The notes below the pieces were generated by a model. The model was not told the DNA's origin and did no database searches. It saw only the letters and a program-made list of their open reading frames with translations. From assembly GCA_028292065.1 (NCBI GenBank), contig JAQGNC010000338.1, forward strand, positions 1 to 10,120: 10,120 nucleotides of DNA. The letters are read 5' to 3'. The position numbers and the translations under genes are program-made. This stretch comes from Betaproteobacteria bacterium. Lineage in GTDB: Bacteria > Pseudomonadota > Gammaproteobacteria > Burkholderiales > SG8-41. Positions 1 to 5,773 of the stretch are shown here, piece after piece (the first letter of the stretch is position 1; the number at the start of each line of letters is the position of its first letter).

Positions 1-936
1 GTCGCGCACTGGACCGGAACGGTGGGGTTGGGGGTCTGCACGACCGGCCGCGAATACCTCGACGAGCCCGCCGCGGTCGTGATGATCGGCGAATTCGAGC
101 CCGATTCCTTCAAGGTGTTCTCGGGCATCGCAGCCGAGGACGACGTGAAGCGCCTCGAGCTCAAGGTCGGCGGCTCGCAAGCGGCTTTCGCGCTGGTGCA
201 CGCCGATCCCCATAACCAGAGCGTCTCCGAAATCGTCACCCGCCTCGCGGACAAAGTCGAAAGCGGCTTTCTGGTCGGCGGGCTCACGAGCTCCCGCCAG
301 CAGAACCTGCAGATCGCCGATCGCGTGATGGAAGGGGGAGTGTCGGGCGTCGCGTTCTCGGATAACGTCACGATCGCGACCCGGTTGAGCCAGGGCTGCA
401 CGCCCATTGGCCCCAAGCACGCGGTGACGAGCGCGCAACGCAACATCCTCGTGACGCTCGACGGCCGTCCGGCGCTCGACGTCTTCATGGAGGACATCGG
501 CGAAGAGCTCGCAGCAGAGATCGAGCGCATCGGCGGGCTCGTCTTTGTCGGCCTGCCGATCAAGGGCAGCGACACCGGCGACTACCTCGTGCGCAATCTC
601 GTCGGCATCGACCCTTCGAACAAGCTGGTCGCGATCGGAGAGATCCTCGAGGGCCAGTCGAGCGTCATGTTCTGCCGGCGCGACGCCGACACCGCGCAGG
701 AGGACATGACGCGCATGCTCGACAGCATCAAGCAGGGGCTGTACGGCGAGCCTCGCGGCGCGGTGTATTACTCGTGCCTGGGGCGAGGCGCGAGCCTCTT
801 CGGCCCGAGCTCCGAAGAGCTCAAGATGATCAGCTCGGCGCTGGGCGACATCCCGCTCGTCGGATTCTTCTGCAACGGCGAAATCTCGCACAACCGCCTT
901 TACGGCTACACCGGCGTTCTCACGCTTTTCCTTTGA
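1..936 (+). CDS. FIST-domain sensory protein, 3' part (5' end outside the window)
   Basis: The reading frame is open to the first base, so about 311 C-terminal residues are visible. A GTG at 22 could be read as a start, but the upstream codons (HWTGTVGLGVC) already look like FIST sequence, so the gene very probably starts before the window. FIST proteins pair FIST_N and FIST_C domains and are thought to sense small ligands, perhaps amino acids, in signal transduction. Supporting segments are GTVGLGVCTTGREY at the visible N-terminus, the glycine-rich SGFLVGGLTSSR region, a middle stretch resembling the FIST_C entry (GRPALDVFMEDIGEEL), the SCLGRG segment and the terminal GFFCNGEI...GYTGVLTLF signature. 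No kinase, cyclase or receiver domain is attached, so it is a stand-alone sensor. Its stop lies 4 bases before the transporter gene, which implies one transcript. The family call is confident; the ligand is unknown. Confidence 0.85.
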   Translation, partial: VAHWTGTVGLGVCTTGREYLDEPAAVVMIGEFEPDSFKVFSGIAAEDDVKRLELKVGGSQAAFALVHADPHNQSVSEIVTRLADKVESGFLVGGLTSSRQQNLQIADRVMEGGVSGVAFSDNVTIATRLSQGCTPIGPKHAVTSAQRNILVTLDGRPALDVFMEDIGEELAAEIERIGGLVFVGLPIKGSDTGDYLVRNLVGIDPSNKLVAIGEILEGQSSVMFCRRDADTAQEDMTRMLDSIKQGLYGEPRGAVYYSCLGRGASLFGPSSEELKMISSALGDIPLVGFFCNGEISHNRLYGYTGVLTLFL

Positions 937-940
937 CCGC

Positions 941-2158
941 TTGAAGAAAGCGCTCGAAATCACGCTGGGCATCGTCACCAGCGTGGGCGGCTTTCTCGAG
1001 ATCGGCTGTATCGCCACTTCCGCGCAGGCCGGCGCGCTCTTCGGTTTCCAGTTGCTGTGGGCGGTCGTCCTCGGCGGCATCTGCGTGGCGTTCATCGTCG
1101 AGCAGTCGGGCCGGCTGGCGGCGGTCAGCGGCCAGACGATCGTCGGCGCGATCCGTGAGCGCTTCGGTTTCGGCTACTTCGCTTTTCTCCTGTCGGGGCT
1201 CGGCCTCGTGGCGCTGCTCGTGCTGGCCGCGGAGATCGGCGGCGTCAGCATCGCGCTCGAGTTCGCGACCGGCGTCGGCTACCGCTGGTGGGCGGTGCCG
1301 GTCGCGCTCGTCACCTGGCTCGTGCTGTGGAGGGGCAAGTTCGGCTGGATAGAGCAGGGCATCTCGGTGCTCGGCCTCGTCACCACCTGCTTCATCGTCG
1401 CCGCTTTCGAAGTGGACCCCGAGTGGGGCAGCATCGCGCGCGCGACGTTGCCGTCATTGCCCGAGCATGACAGCGCACGCTATTGGTTCCTCGCGGTGAG
1501 CATTCTCGGCGCGACGATCAACCCGACGCTCTTCTTCTTCTATTCGGCCGGAGCGCTCGAGGACAAGTGGGACGAGACCTACGTCGGCGTGAACCGCGCG
1601 ATCGCGGGGCTGGGCATGGCTTTCGGCACCGTCATTTCAGCCGCGGTATTGATCGTCGCGGCGGTCGTGCTGCTGCCGCGAGGGATCGAGGTCGACGATT
1701 ACTCGCAGCTCCCGCTGCTCCTCGAATACGTCTTCGGCAAGTGGGGGTTGGTGCTCATCGTCGCGTCGCTCGCAGTGGCGTGTCTCGGGGCGGCGCTCGA
1801 AGTCGCATTGATGGTCGCGTACATGGCTGCGCAGGGGCTCGGCTGGAACTGGAGCGAGAACCCGCCGCCGCGCAAGGAAGCGCGGTTCGCGCTGGCGTAC
1901 ACCGCGGCTCTCGTCGTCGGGTGCGCCGTTCTCCTCTGCGGGCCCGATCCGCTGCAGCTCACGCTGGTTTCGATGGTGCTGAGCGCGGCGACCCTCCCCA
2001 TCGCGATCGTGCCGTTTCTGTTCGTCATGAACGACGAGCGCTACGTCGGTCGCCACACCAACGGCGTGCTGAGCAACGGCGTGGTGCTGTTCGTCACCGG
2101 GCTCGCGTTCGTCATGGCGATCGTGGCGCTGCCGCTGCAGATCTTCGGCGGCGACTGA
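941..2158 (+). CDS. NRAMP-family-like membrane transporter with non-canonical metal-site motifs
   Basis: The 405-residue integral membrane protein has about 10-11 hydrophobic segments and the LeuT-like NRAMP pattern. Family resemblance is clear in the first helix (ITLGIVTSVGGFLE followed by QAGALFGFQLLW) and in the region of the sixth (SILGATINPTLFFFYSAGAL). The residues that bind Mn2+/Fe2+ in known NRAMPs are replaced. DPGN of TM1 reads EIGC (residues 20-23), and the methionine and histidine of the TM6 MPH motif read N194 and T196, with P195 kept. The acidic TM3 pair of the proton route is not clearly aligned. The substrate may therefore be a different cation such as Mg2+, or something else. 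The start is the TTG at 941, 4 bases after the FIST stop, with no clear Shine-Dalgarno; translation is probably coupled. The N-terminus KKALEITLG suits the family. No other in-frame start fits better. Confidence 0.8.
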   Translation: MKKALEITLGIVTSVGGFLEIGCIATSAQAGALFGFQLLWAVVLGGICVAFIVEQSGRLAAVSGQTIVGAIRERFGFGYFAFLLSGLGLVALLVLAAEIGGVSIALEFATGVGYRWWAVPVALVTWLVLWRGKFGWIEQGISVLGLVTTCFIVAAFEVDPEWGSIARATLPSLPEHDSARYWFLAVSILGATINPTLFFFYSAGALEDKWDETYVGVNRAIAGLGMAFGTVISAAVLIVAAVVLLPRGIEVDDYSQLPLLLEYVFGKWGLVLIVASLAVACLGAALEVALMVAYMAAQGLGWNWSENPPPRKEARFALAYTAALVVGCAVLLCGPDPLQLTLVSMVLSAATLPIAIVPFLFVMNDERYVGRHTNGVLSNGVVLFVTGLAFVMAIVALPLQIFGGD

Positions 2159-2163
2159 AGGAG
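2158..2163 (+). promoter_or_regulatory. Ribosome binding site of the first PRC-barrel-like gene
   Basis: AAGGAG begins on the last base of the transporter stop codon and lies 5 bases before the ATG at 2169. It fixes that start and shows tight operon packing. Confidence 0.75.
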
Positions 2164-2168
2164 CTTTC

Positions 2169-2525
2169 ATGAATCTGGTTCGCGACTGCCTAGACAACCG
2201 GCTGCTCGACCGCAGCGGCCATCCGGTCGGACACATCGACGGCATCGTCATGACGATCGAAGGCGACCGCCAGCCGCGGATCACTGCGATCGAGGTGGGG
2301 AGCGTGGCGCAGGCGCGGCGCCTCGGGCCGCGGGTCGGCCGCTGGGTCGAGCGCCTTTCGACACGCTGGGGCCGGATGCGCCCGAATCCGTATCGCATCG
2401 CGTGGAGCGCGCTCACATTCGGGCCGCACGACGTCCGCGTCGACGCCGCCGCCGCCGACATGCCGGTGCTCGCCTGGGAGCGCTGGCTGCGTAAGCACGT
2501 GATCAGCCGCATCCCCGGCGGCTGA
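2169..2525 (+). CDS. Small PRC-barrel-like protein (first of tandem pair)
   Basis: The 118-residue soluble protein has no signal peptide or membrane segment. The first 50 residues follow the PRC-barrel pattern of short beta strands with a conserved turn: NRLLDRSGHPVGHIDGIVM, then PRITAIEVG. A basic amphipathic helical stretch follows (about residues 55-80, ARRLGPRVGRWVERLSTRWG), then YRIAWSALTF and DVRVD, which look like closing strands. PRC-barrel domains occur in ribosome and RNA maturation factors, photosynthetic reaction centre H subunits and the cytoplasmic parts of some cation transporters. The gene follows the NRAMP-like gene by 10 bases and precedes a second protein of the same design by 10 bases. 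A role as a cytoplasmic accessory or regulator of the transporter is inferred from this position. The fold call rests on pattern reading only. Confidence 0.75.
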   Translation: MNLVRDCLDNRLLDRSGHPVGHIDGIVMTIEGDRQPRITAIEVGSVAQARRLGPRVGRWVERLSTRWGRMRPNPYRIAWSALTFGPHDVRVDAAAADMPVLAWERWLRKHVISRIPGG

Positions 2526-2535
2526 CGAGACGACG

Positions 2536-2859
2536 ATGACTATGAGAGAGCTCAACGCAGACCTGCTGATCGGCCAGCGGGTATACGCGCTGAACGGGAG
2601 AAGCATCGGCCGGCTCCAGGACATCCGCGTCGAGAAGCGGGCCGACGAGTGTGTCGTGACCGAATATCTCGTCGGCGTTTATGGCCTCGCGGAGCGCCTC
2701 GCGGCGACCGACATCGGCCGTTCCGTGCTGCGAACCCTCGCCGGTCGAAGCAAACGAGTCGGCTACACCGTGCCGTGGCGGCAGCTCGACCTGAGTGACC
2801 CGCAGCGGCCGCGGCTGCGATGCCCGCTCGAGGACCTGCCTCGCATCGACGAAAAATGA
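2536..2859 (+). CDS. Small PRC-barrel-like protein (second of tandem pair)
   Basis: The 107-residue soluble protein resembles its upstream neighbour in layout. An N-terminal PRC-type turn (LIGQRVYALNGRSIGRLQDIRVE) is followed by a strand (VTEYLVGVYG), a helical insert (ERLAATDIGRSVLRTLAG) and a closing segment (GYTVPWRQLDLSDPQRPRLRC). The VPWRQLDL piece is typical of the last PRC strand. The ATG at 2536 gives residues MTMRELN; an ATG at 2542 is equally possible, since neither has a strong Shine-Dalgarno (only GAGACGACG upstream). It is the last tightly linked gene of the FIST-transporter operon; the next gene is 81 bases away behind hairpins. It is probably a partner of the first PRC-like protein, perhaps as a heterodimer, but this is inferred. 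Confidence 0.75.
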   Translation: MTMRELNADLLIGQRVYALNGRSIGRLQDIRVEKRADECVVTEYLVGVYGLAERLAATDIGRSVLRTLAGRSKRVGYTVPWRQLDLSDPQRPRLRCPLEDLPRIDEK

Positions 2860-2873
2860 GAGTACTATGCCGC

Positions 2874-2911
2874 GTCTGAGGGGCCAGACGCCGTGTTGCG
2901 CGGCGTCAGAC
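2874..2911 (+). terminator. Nested alternative hairpins between the operon and the DUF599 gene
   Basis: Three pairings share bases. GTCTG (2874-2878) can pair with CAGAC (2885-2889). GACGCCG (2887-2893) can pair with CGGCGTC (2901-2907) around a 7-base loop. GTCTGA (2874-2879) can pair with TCAGAC (2906-2911). No U-run follows, so this may be a weak or Rho-assisted terminator, or a 5' leader structure of the next gene. Confidence 0.4.
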
Positions 2912-2940
2912 CCGGGTTTAATCCAAAAGAAAGCATCCCC

Positions 2941-3663
2941 ATGCACGTCCTGCACGAACTGAGCGCCACGTGGCTCGACATCACCGCGCTGATCTTCTTC
3001 GTCGCCGCGTGGGGGAGCTACGCCGTTTTCGCGTGGAAGCGCGGGCAGATCGTCCCAAGCCTGCACAACCGCATGGATTTCTATCGCCGCGAGTGGATGG
3101 TGCGCATGATCGAGCGCGACAACCGCATGGTCGACGTGAACGTCATGCGCAACGTCACCCGCAGCTCCCAGTTCTTCGCCTCGACCACGATGCTGATCCT
3201 CGGCGCGCTGATCGCATTGACCGGCTACGTCCAGCAGACCCTCGACGTCGTCTCGGGCCTGCCCTTCACGATGAAAGCCTCCGCACGGCTCCTCGAGATC
3301 AAGATCGCGCTGCTCGTGGCGATCTTCGTCTACGCGTTCTTCAAGTTCTCGTGGGCGATCCGCCAGCTCAACTTCTGCGGGATCATCGTCGCGGCCGCGC
3401 CGAAGATGCCGGCGGAGAATCCCGAGCAGTACGCGCCGCTCATCAACAGCGTCGCGAAGATCACTTCCTACGCCGGCGAGAACTTCAACAACGGGCTGCG
3501 CGCGTATTACTTTGCGCTCGCGGCGCTTGCGTGGTTCCTGCACCCCGGGCTGATGCTCATCGGGACGGTGTGGGTCATCGGGGTGCTCTACCACCGCGAG
3601 TTCGCATCGCGCACCCTGCGGGCGATGCTGGATCAGGACACTTCGCCGACGCTGCGGCCTTGA
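2941..3663 (+). CDS. DUF599 family integral membrane protein
   Basis: The 240-residue protein has hydrophobic segments at about residues 12-32, 77-96, 118-138 and 200-225. It matches my memory of DUF599 proteins: an N-terminal helix ending in a basic stretch (AWGSYAVFAWKRG), then the polar block REWMVRMIERDNRMVDVNVMRN, then SSQFFASTTMLILGALIALTG. No biochemical function of the family is known to me. I chose the ATG at 2941, with a weak AAAGAAAG upstream. The in-frame GTG at 2893 lies inside a hairpin and would add residues that do not look like the family. Whether the gene belongs to the upstream operon is uncertain, because an 81-base structured gap separates them. The gene ends 39 bases before the end of the convergent methyltransferase gene. 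Confidence 0.85.
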   Translation: MHVLHELSATWLDITALIFFVAAWGSYAVFAWKRGQIVPSLHNRMDFYRREWMVRMIERDNRMVDVNVMRNVTRSSQFFASTTMLILGALIALTGYVQQTLDVVSGLPFTMKASARLLEIKIALLVAIFVYAFFKFSWAIRQLNFCGIIVAAAPKMPAENPEQYAPLINSVAKITSYAGENFNNGLRAYYFALAALAWFLHPGLMLIGTVWVIGVLYHREFASRTLRAMLDQDTSPTLRP

Positions 3664-3682
3664 GCCGCCGCACACGAGTGCA

Positions 3683-3696
3683 GCGCCGATCGGCGC
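3683..3696. terminator. Palindrome between convergent genes
   Basis: GCGCCGATCGGCGC is a perfect 14-base palindrome in the 39 bases between two convergent stop codons. With outer GCCGCC (3664-3669) and GGCGGC (3706-3711) it could form a longer stem-loop serving both strands. No U-tract is present, so termination is inferred from position and symmetry only. Confidence 0.35.
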
Positions 3697-3702
3697 GTTG
3701 AG

Positions 3703-4557
3703 TCAGGCGGCAGCCGCGGCGCGCGACTGCATGAAAAACCACTCCATCGCCGTCGGACGCCGCTCCGCCAGCACCTCTCTGCGCATCGCGAGGTCGAGCC
3801 CTTCGAGCTCGGGATACGAGTAGTCCTGCGCTTTCTTGATGTCGTCGATCGACTGGATCACTTCGATGTCGTGCGTCGCCGCGAAAACACCCCGCAGGTA
3901 CGACGAGATTTCGATGTCGACGAAGTCGTGAACTTCGACCAGCACGTCATGCGGCGCGAGAAACGCGACGCTTTCCGGCGTGAACAACTGCTTTTCGTAA
4001 CCTTCGCAATCGCTGACGATCAGCGCTTTGCCGGTGAAGGGTAGCGACATCAGCGTGCGCGCGTCGCAGAAGGCTCCGGTGACGACCTGTGAAGACACAC
4101 CGTTCACATCCGCCATTCGCCGGCACAGGCGAATCGCCTCTTCATCGACATCGTAGGCGTACACCTTCGCGTTCGGCATCCGCAGCGCAAGACCGACCGC
4201 GTAATAGCCTTCCGCGCACCCGACGTCGACGATGTCGCTGTAACCTGTCGAGCAGATCCGCTCGATGATGCCGCGCAGCTCGGCCTCATAGGATCCGAGC
4301 AGCTTGGGCGCGAGCTGGCTGCCGGCCGCCGCTCTTTCGGCGTATGTCATGCCTTTGAAGATGCCGTGCCTGACGCGCAGATCCGGCGATATCGCGCTGA
4401 CGGCCGCGTCGAACCTGCGCCTGCGTGCATCGCGTTCGGTGCGGCCCCTTTCCCATTCGGCCGCGCGCGCAGCGCGCAGCAACGTCGCGTCCACAAGCGA
4501 CCAGAGCCGGTCGTTGCGGACCATCAGGGAAACCGCTTTCTTTAATACGGATTTCAT
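3703..4557 (-). CDS. SAM-dependent methyltransferase, FkbM-like
   Basis: The 284-residue protein has a Rossmann-type methyltransferase core. Motif I is DIVDVGCAEG (residues 108-117), the SAM-binding glycine loop. It is followed by KVYAYDVDEEA (131-141), where the acidic residues would bind the ribose. SDCEGYE (182-188) resembles the D-x-EG-[YA]-E post-core motif of FkbM-type O-methyltransferases, and VLVEVHDF (205-212) forms a later core strand. The first 60 residues are basic and helical with no membrane segment. Such enzymes often sit in surface polysaccharide or glycan clusters, but no glycosyltransferase is nearby, so the substrate is unknown. The ATG at 4557 is preceded on the minus strand by GGAAGAA at about 8 bases. 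It is a single-gene unit convergent with DUF599. Confidence 0.8.
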   Translation of the reverse strand: MKSVLKKAVSLMVRNDRLWSLVDATLLRAARAAEWERGRTERDARRRRFDAAVSAISPDLRVRHGIFKGMTYAERAAAGSQLAPKLLGSYEAELRGIIERICSTGYSDIVDVGCAEGYYAVGLALRMPNAKVYAYDVDEEAIRLCRRMADVNGVSSQVVTGAFCDARTLMSLPFTGKALIVSDCEGYEKQLFTPESVAFLAPHDVLVEVHDFVDIEISSYLRGVFAATHDIEVIQSIDDIKKAQDYSYPELEGLDLAMRREVLAERRPTAMEWFFMQSRAAAAA

Positions 4558-4882
4558 GATCGGTTCTTCCGGGCTGTGCCGTCACGAACGCGTTCGACAC
4601 GACGCCCTTGGATCGTGGCGAGCAAAAACACGGTGTGCACGGGGATGCATCGAGGCAGAAGACATTCTACGTCAGCGCAGGTGACACGGCTCTGCCGCGA
4701 CCACCGAGGCATGACGATCCCGCGGTCGGCCCCGGCACGGTCCACGCGCCGACTTCGAGTCCGCTGTCATAAAGCTTTCGCGTGCAGCCGCCGTTAAGCC
4801 TAACTGAGCAGCCCGTCGGGCCGGCGCATCCGGCGCCATGCCCCGATATACGGTCTGTGCTCACCTATCGAGGGGAAACGAC
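4558..4882. other. 325-base intergenic region with no gene seen
   Basis: This spacer separates the divergent methyltransferase gene and the KLDSGL protein gene, so it must hold promoters for both. I found no convincing sigma70 -35/-10 pair. Short frames on both strands are rich in arginine, serine and cysteine, as expected of GC-rich noise. A 7-base direct repeat CCGGCGC occurs at 4821-4827 and 4830-4836. Confidence 0.5.
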
Positions 4883-5119
4883 ATGACACGTTCCAGCAAG
4901 GCTGCGGCGGTGATCGCATTGGCGGCCCTGTCGGCAGCGGCGACAGGATTCGACGCGCTACAGCAGCCGTCGTCAGCCACCGTCGTATCGGGACAGAAAC
5001 TGGATAGCGGCCTGGGCGAATTGCCGCAATACGCCCTCTGGGCTCAGCACCCGGCGACACGCAGCGTCACTGCGATTGTCAATCACGTCCCGGGCGAGAA
5101 ACTGGATAGCGGCCTGTAA
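4883..5119 (+). CDS. Small exported protein with duplicated KLDSGL motif
   Basis: The 78-residue protein starts at the ATG at 4883, set by GAGGGG at 4870-4875. A longer frame from 4838 has no ribosome site and would put the signal peptide inside. Residues 1-22 form a signal peptide (basic MTRSSK, then an alanine-rich core). The mature part of about 55 residues has VVSGQKLDSGLGELPQY (34-50) and ends with HVPGEKLDSGL (68-78), so the second motif is the exact C-terminus. Between them lies a polar linker with one tryptophan. No enzyme domain or cysteine is visible. Location in the periplasm or outside the cell is inferred from the signal peptide. The function is unknown; the repeated motif suggests a binding or processing site. 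It stands alone and is followed by a possible terminator. Confidence 0.75.
   Translation: MTRSSKAAAVIALAALSAAATGFDALQQPSSATVVSGQKLDSGLGELPQYALWAQHPATRSVTAIVNHVPGEKLDSGL
4995..5116 (+). repeat. Exact 20-base direct repeat encoding KLDSGL
   Basis: AGAAACTGGATAGCGGCCTG occurs at 4995-5014 and again at 5097-5116, in the same reading frame, 102 bases apart. Even wobble positions are identical, for example the less GC-biased GAT and AGC codons. This points to a recent duplication, gene conversion or nucleotide-level constraint. Confidence 0.85.
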
Positions 5120-5123
5120 CAGC

Positions 5124-5159
5124 CGGGTTTAGCGGGCTCGGTTGCAACCCGATGTTTTT
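5124..5159 (+). terminator. Possible Rho-independent terminator after the KLDSGL gene
   Basis: CGGGTT (5124-5129) can pair with AACCCG (5146-5151), and TTTTT follows at 5155-5159. The loop is long (16 bases) and could rearrange through the GGTTGCAACC palindrome at 5140-5149. It lies 4 bases after the stop. Confidence 0.4.
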
Positions 5160-5260
5160 GGCCCTTGTTTGACGGCGAATCCGGGAACGACATCGCGTCA
5201 CCGACCGGCATCTGTGTCACTGAATGGGGCATCGATCGGTTATGGCGTGCCGCTGCGGGC

Positions 5261-5773
5261 CTACAGATCGCCCCGCACGATCAGCCCCGACATCACGTCC
5301 CCCATCTCCCGCAGCGCCTCGGCTATGCGCTGCAGGTCCTTCGCGAACCGGTGCTTCATCCCCTGGTGCTCGGGCGGCAGCGCGCGCGAGCGGGCGGGGC
5401 TCGAGTTGTCGAGCACGTCGGCGAGCTTTACGCGTAACGCTTTGGCGTTGCCGCTCGCGACGATGCGCTCGAGATACTCGCGATGGCTTTCGCCGGCGGG
5501 CATGCGGCGGGTGAGGATGTCGACCAGGTCGAGCACTTCGTCGCTGTAGCCGAGGGCTCTCAGGTCGGCCAGCGTGAGCGGCGTGTCTTCGACGACGTCG
5601 TGCAGCAGGGCGGCGTGGCGCTCTTCCGGCGTGCAGTGGATGAGGCGCATCGCGACGCGCAGCGGGTGCAGGTAATAGGGCCTGCCGGACTTGTCCAGCT
5701 GCCCCTCGTGCGCGCGGCGCATGATCTCGATCGACTGGCCGAGGTCGGGGTGGGGCAGGGTGTCGCCGTTCAC
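5261..5773 (-). CDS. Small HD-domain phosphohydrolase, RelA/SpoT hydrolase-like
   Basis: The 170-residue single-domain protein keeps the metal-site layout of the (p)ppGpp hydrolase half of SpoT and of small alarmone hydrolases. H36 lies in GRPYYLHPLRVA, H58-D59 with E62-D63 in LLHDVVEDT, and D119 in VKLADVLDN. No synthetase, TGS or ACT domain is present, so it would be hydrolase only, cleaving pyrophosphate from (p)ppGpp or a similar nucleotide in the cytoplasm with Mn2+. The usual ADRLHN reads ADVLDN, which is unusual just after the metal aspartate. The start is GTG at 5773, overlapping the upstream lipid-kinase stop as GTGA, so translation is coupled. The next in-frame ATG would remove residues before the first HD helix. 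The HD call is firm; the alarmone substrate is inferred. Confidence 0.85.
   Translation of the reverse strand: MNGDTLPHPDLGQSIEIMRRAHEGQLDKSGRPYYLHPLRVAMRLIHCTPEERHAALLHDVVEDTPLTLADLRALGYSDEVLDLVDILTRRMPAGESHREYLERIVASGNAKALRVKLADVLDNSSPARSRALPPEHQGMKHRFAKDLQRIAEALREMGDVMSGLIVRGDL

Noticed and set aside
1483..2172. Long plus-strand frame of 229 codons overlapping the transporter gene
   Set aside because: It is extremely rich in Arg, Ala and Gly, as expected of an out-of-frame reading of GC-rich DNA. The transporter frame has clear family features.
2893..2940. N-terminal extension of the DUF599 protein from GTG 2893
   Set aside because: The codon lies within a hairpin, has no ribosome site and adds residues unlike the family.
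2503..3675. Minus-strand frame of 390 codons across the second PRC gene and DUF599
   Set aside because: The product is low-complexity (many His, Arg, Asp, Glu) with no domain, and lies antisense to two well-supported genes.
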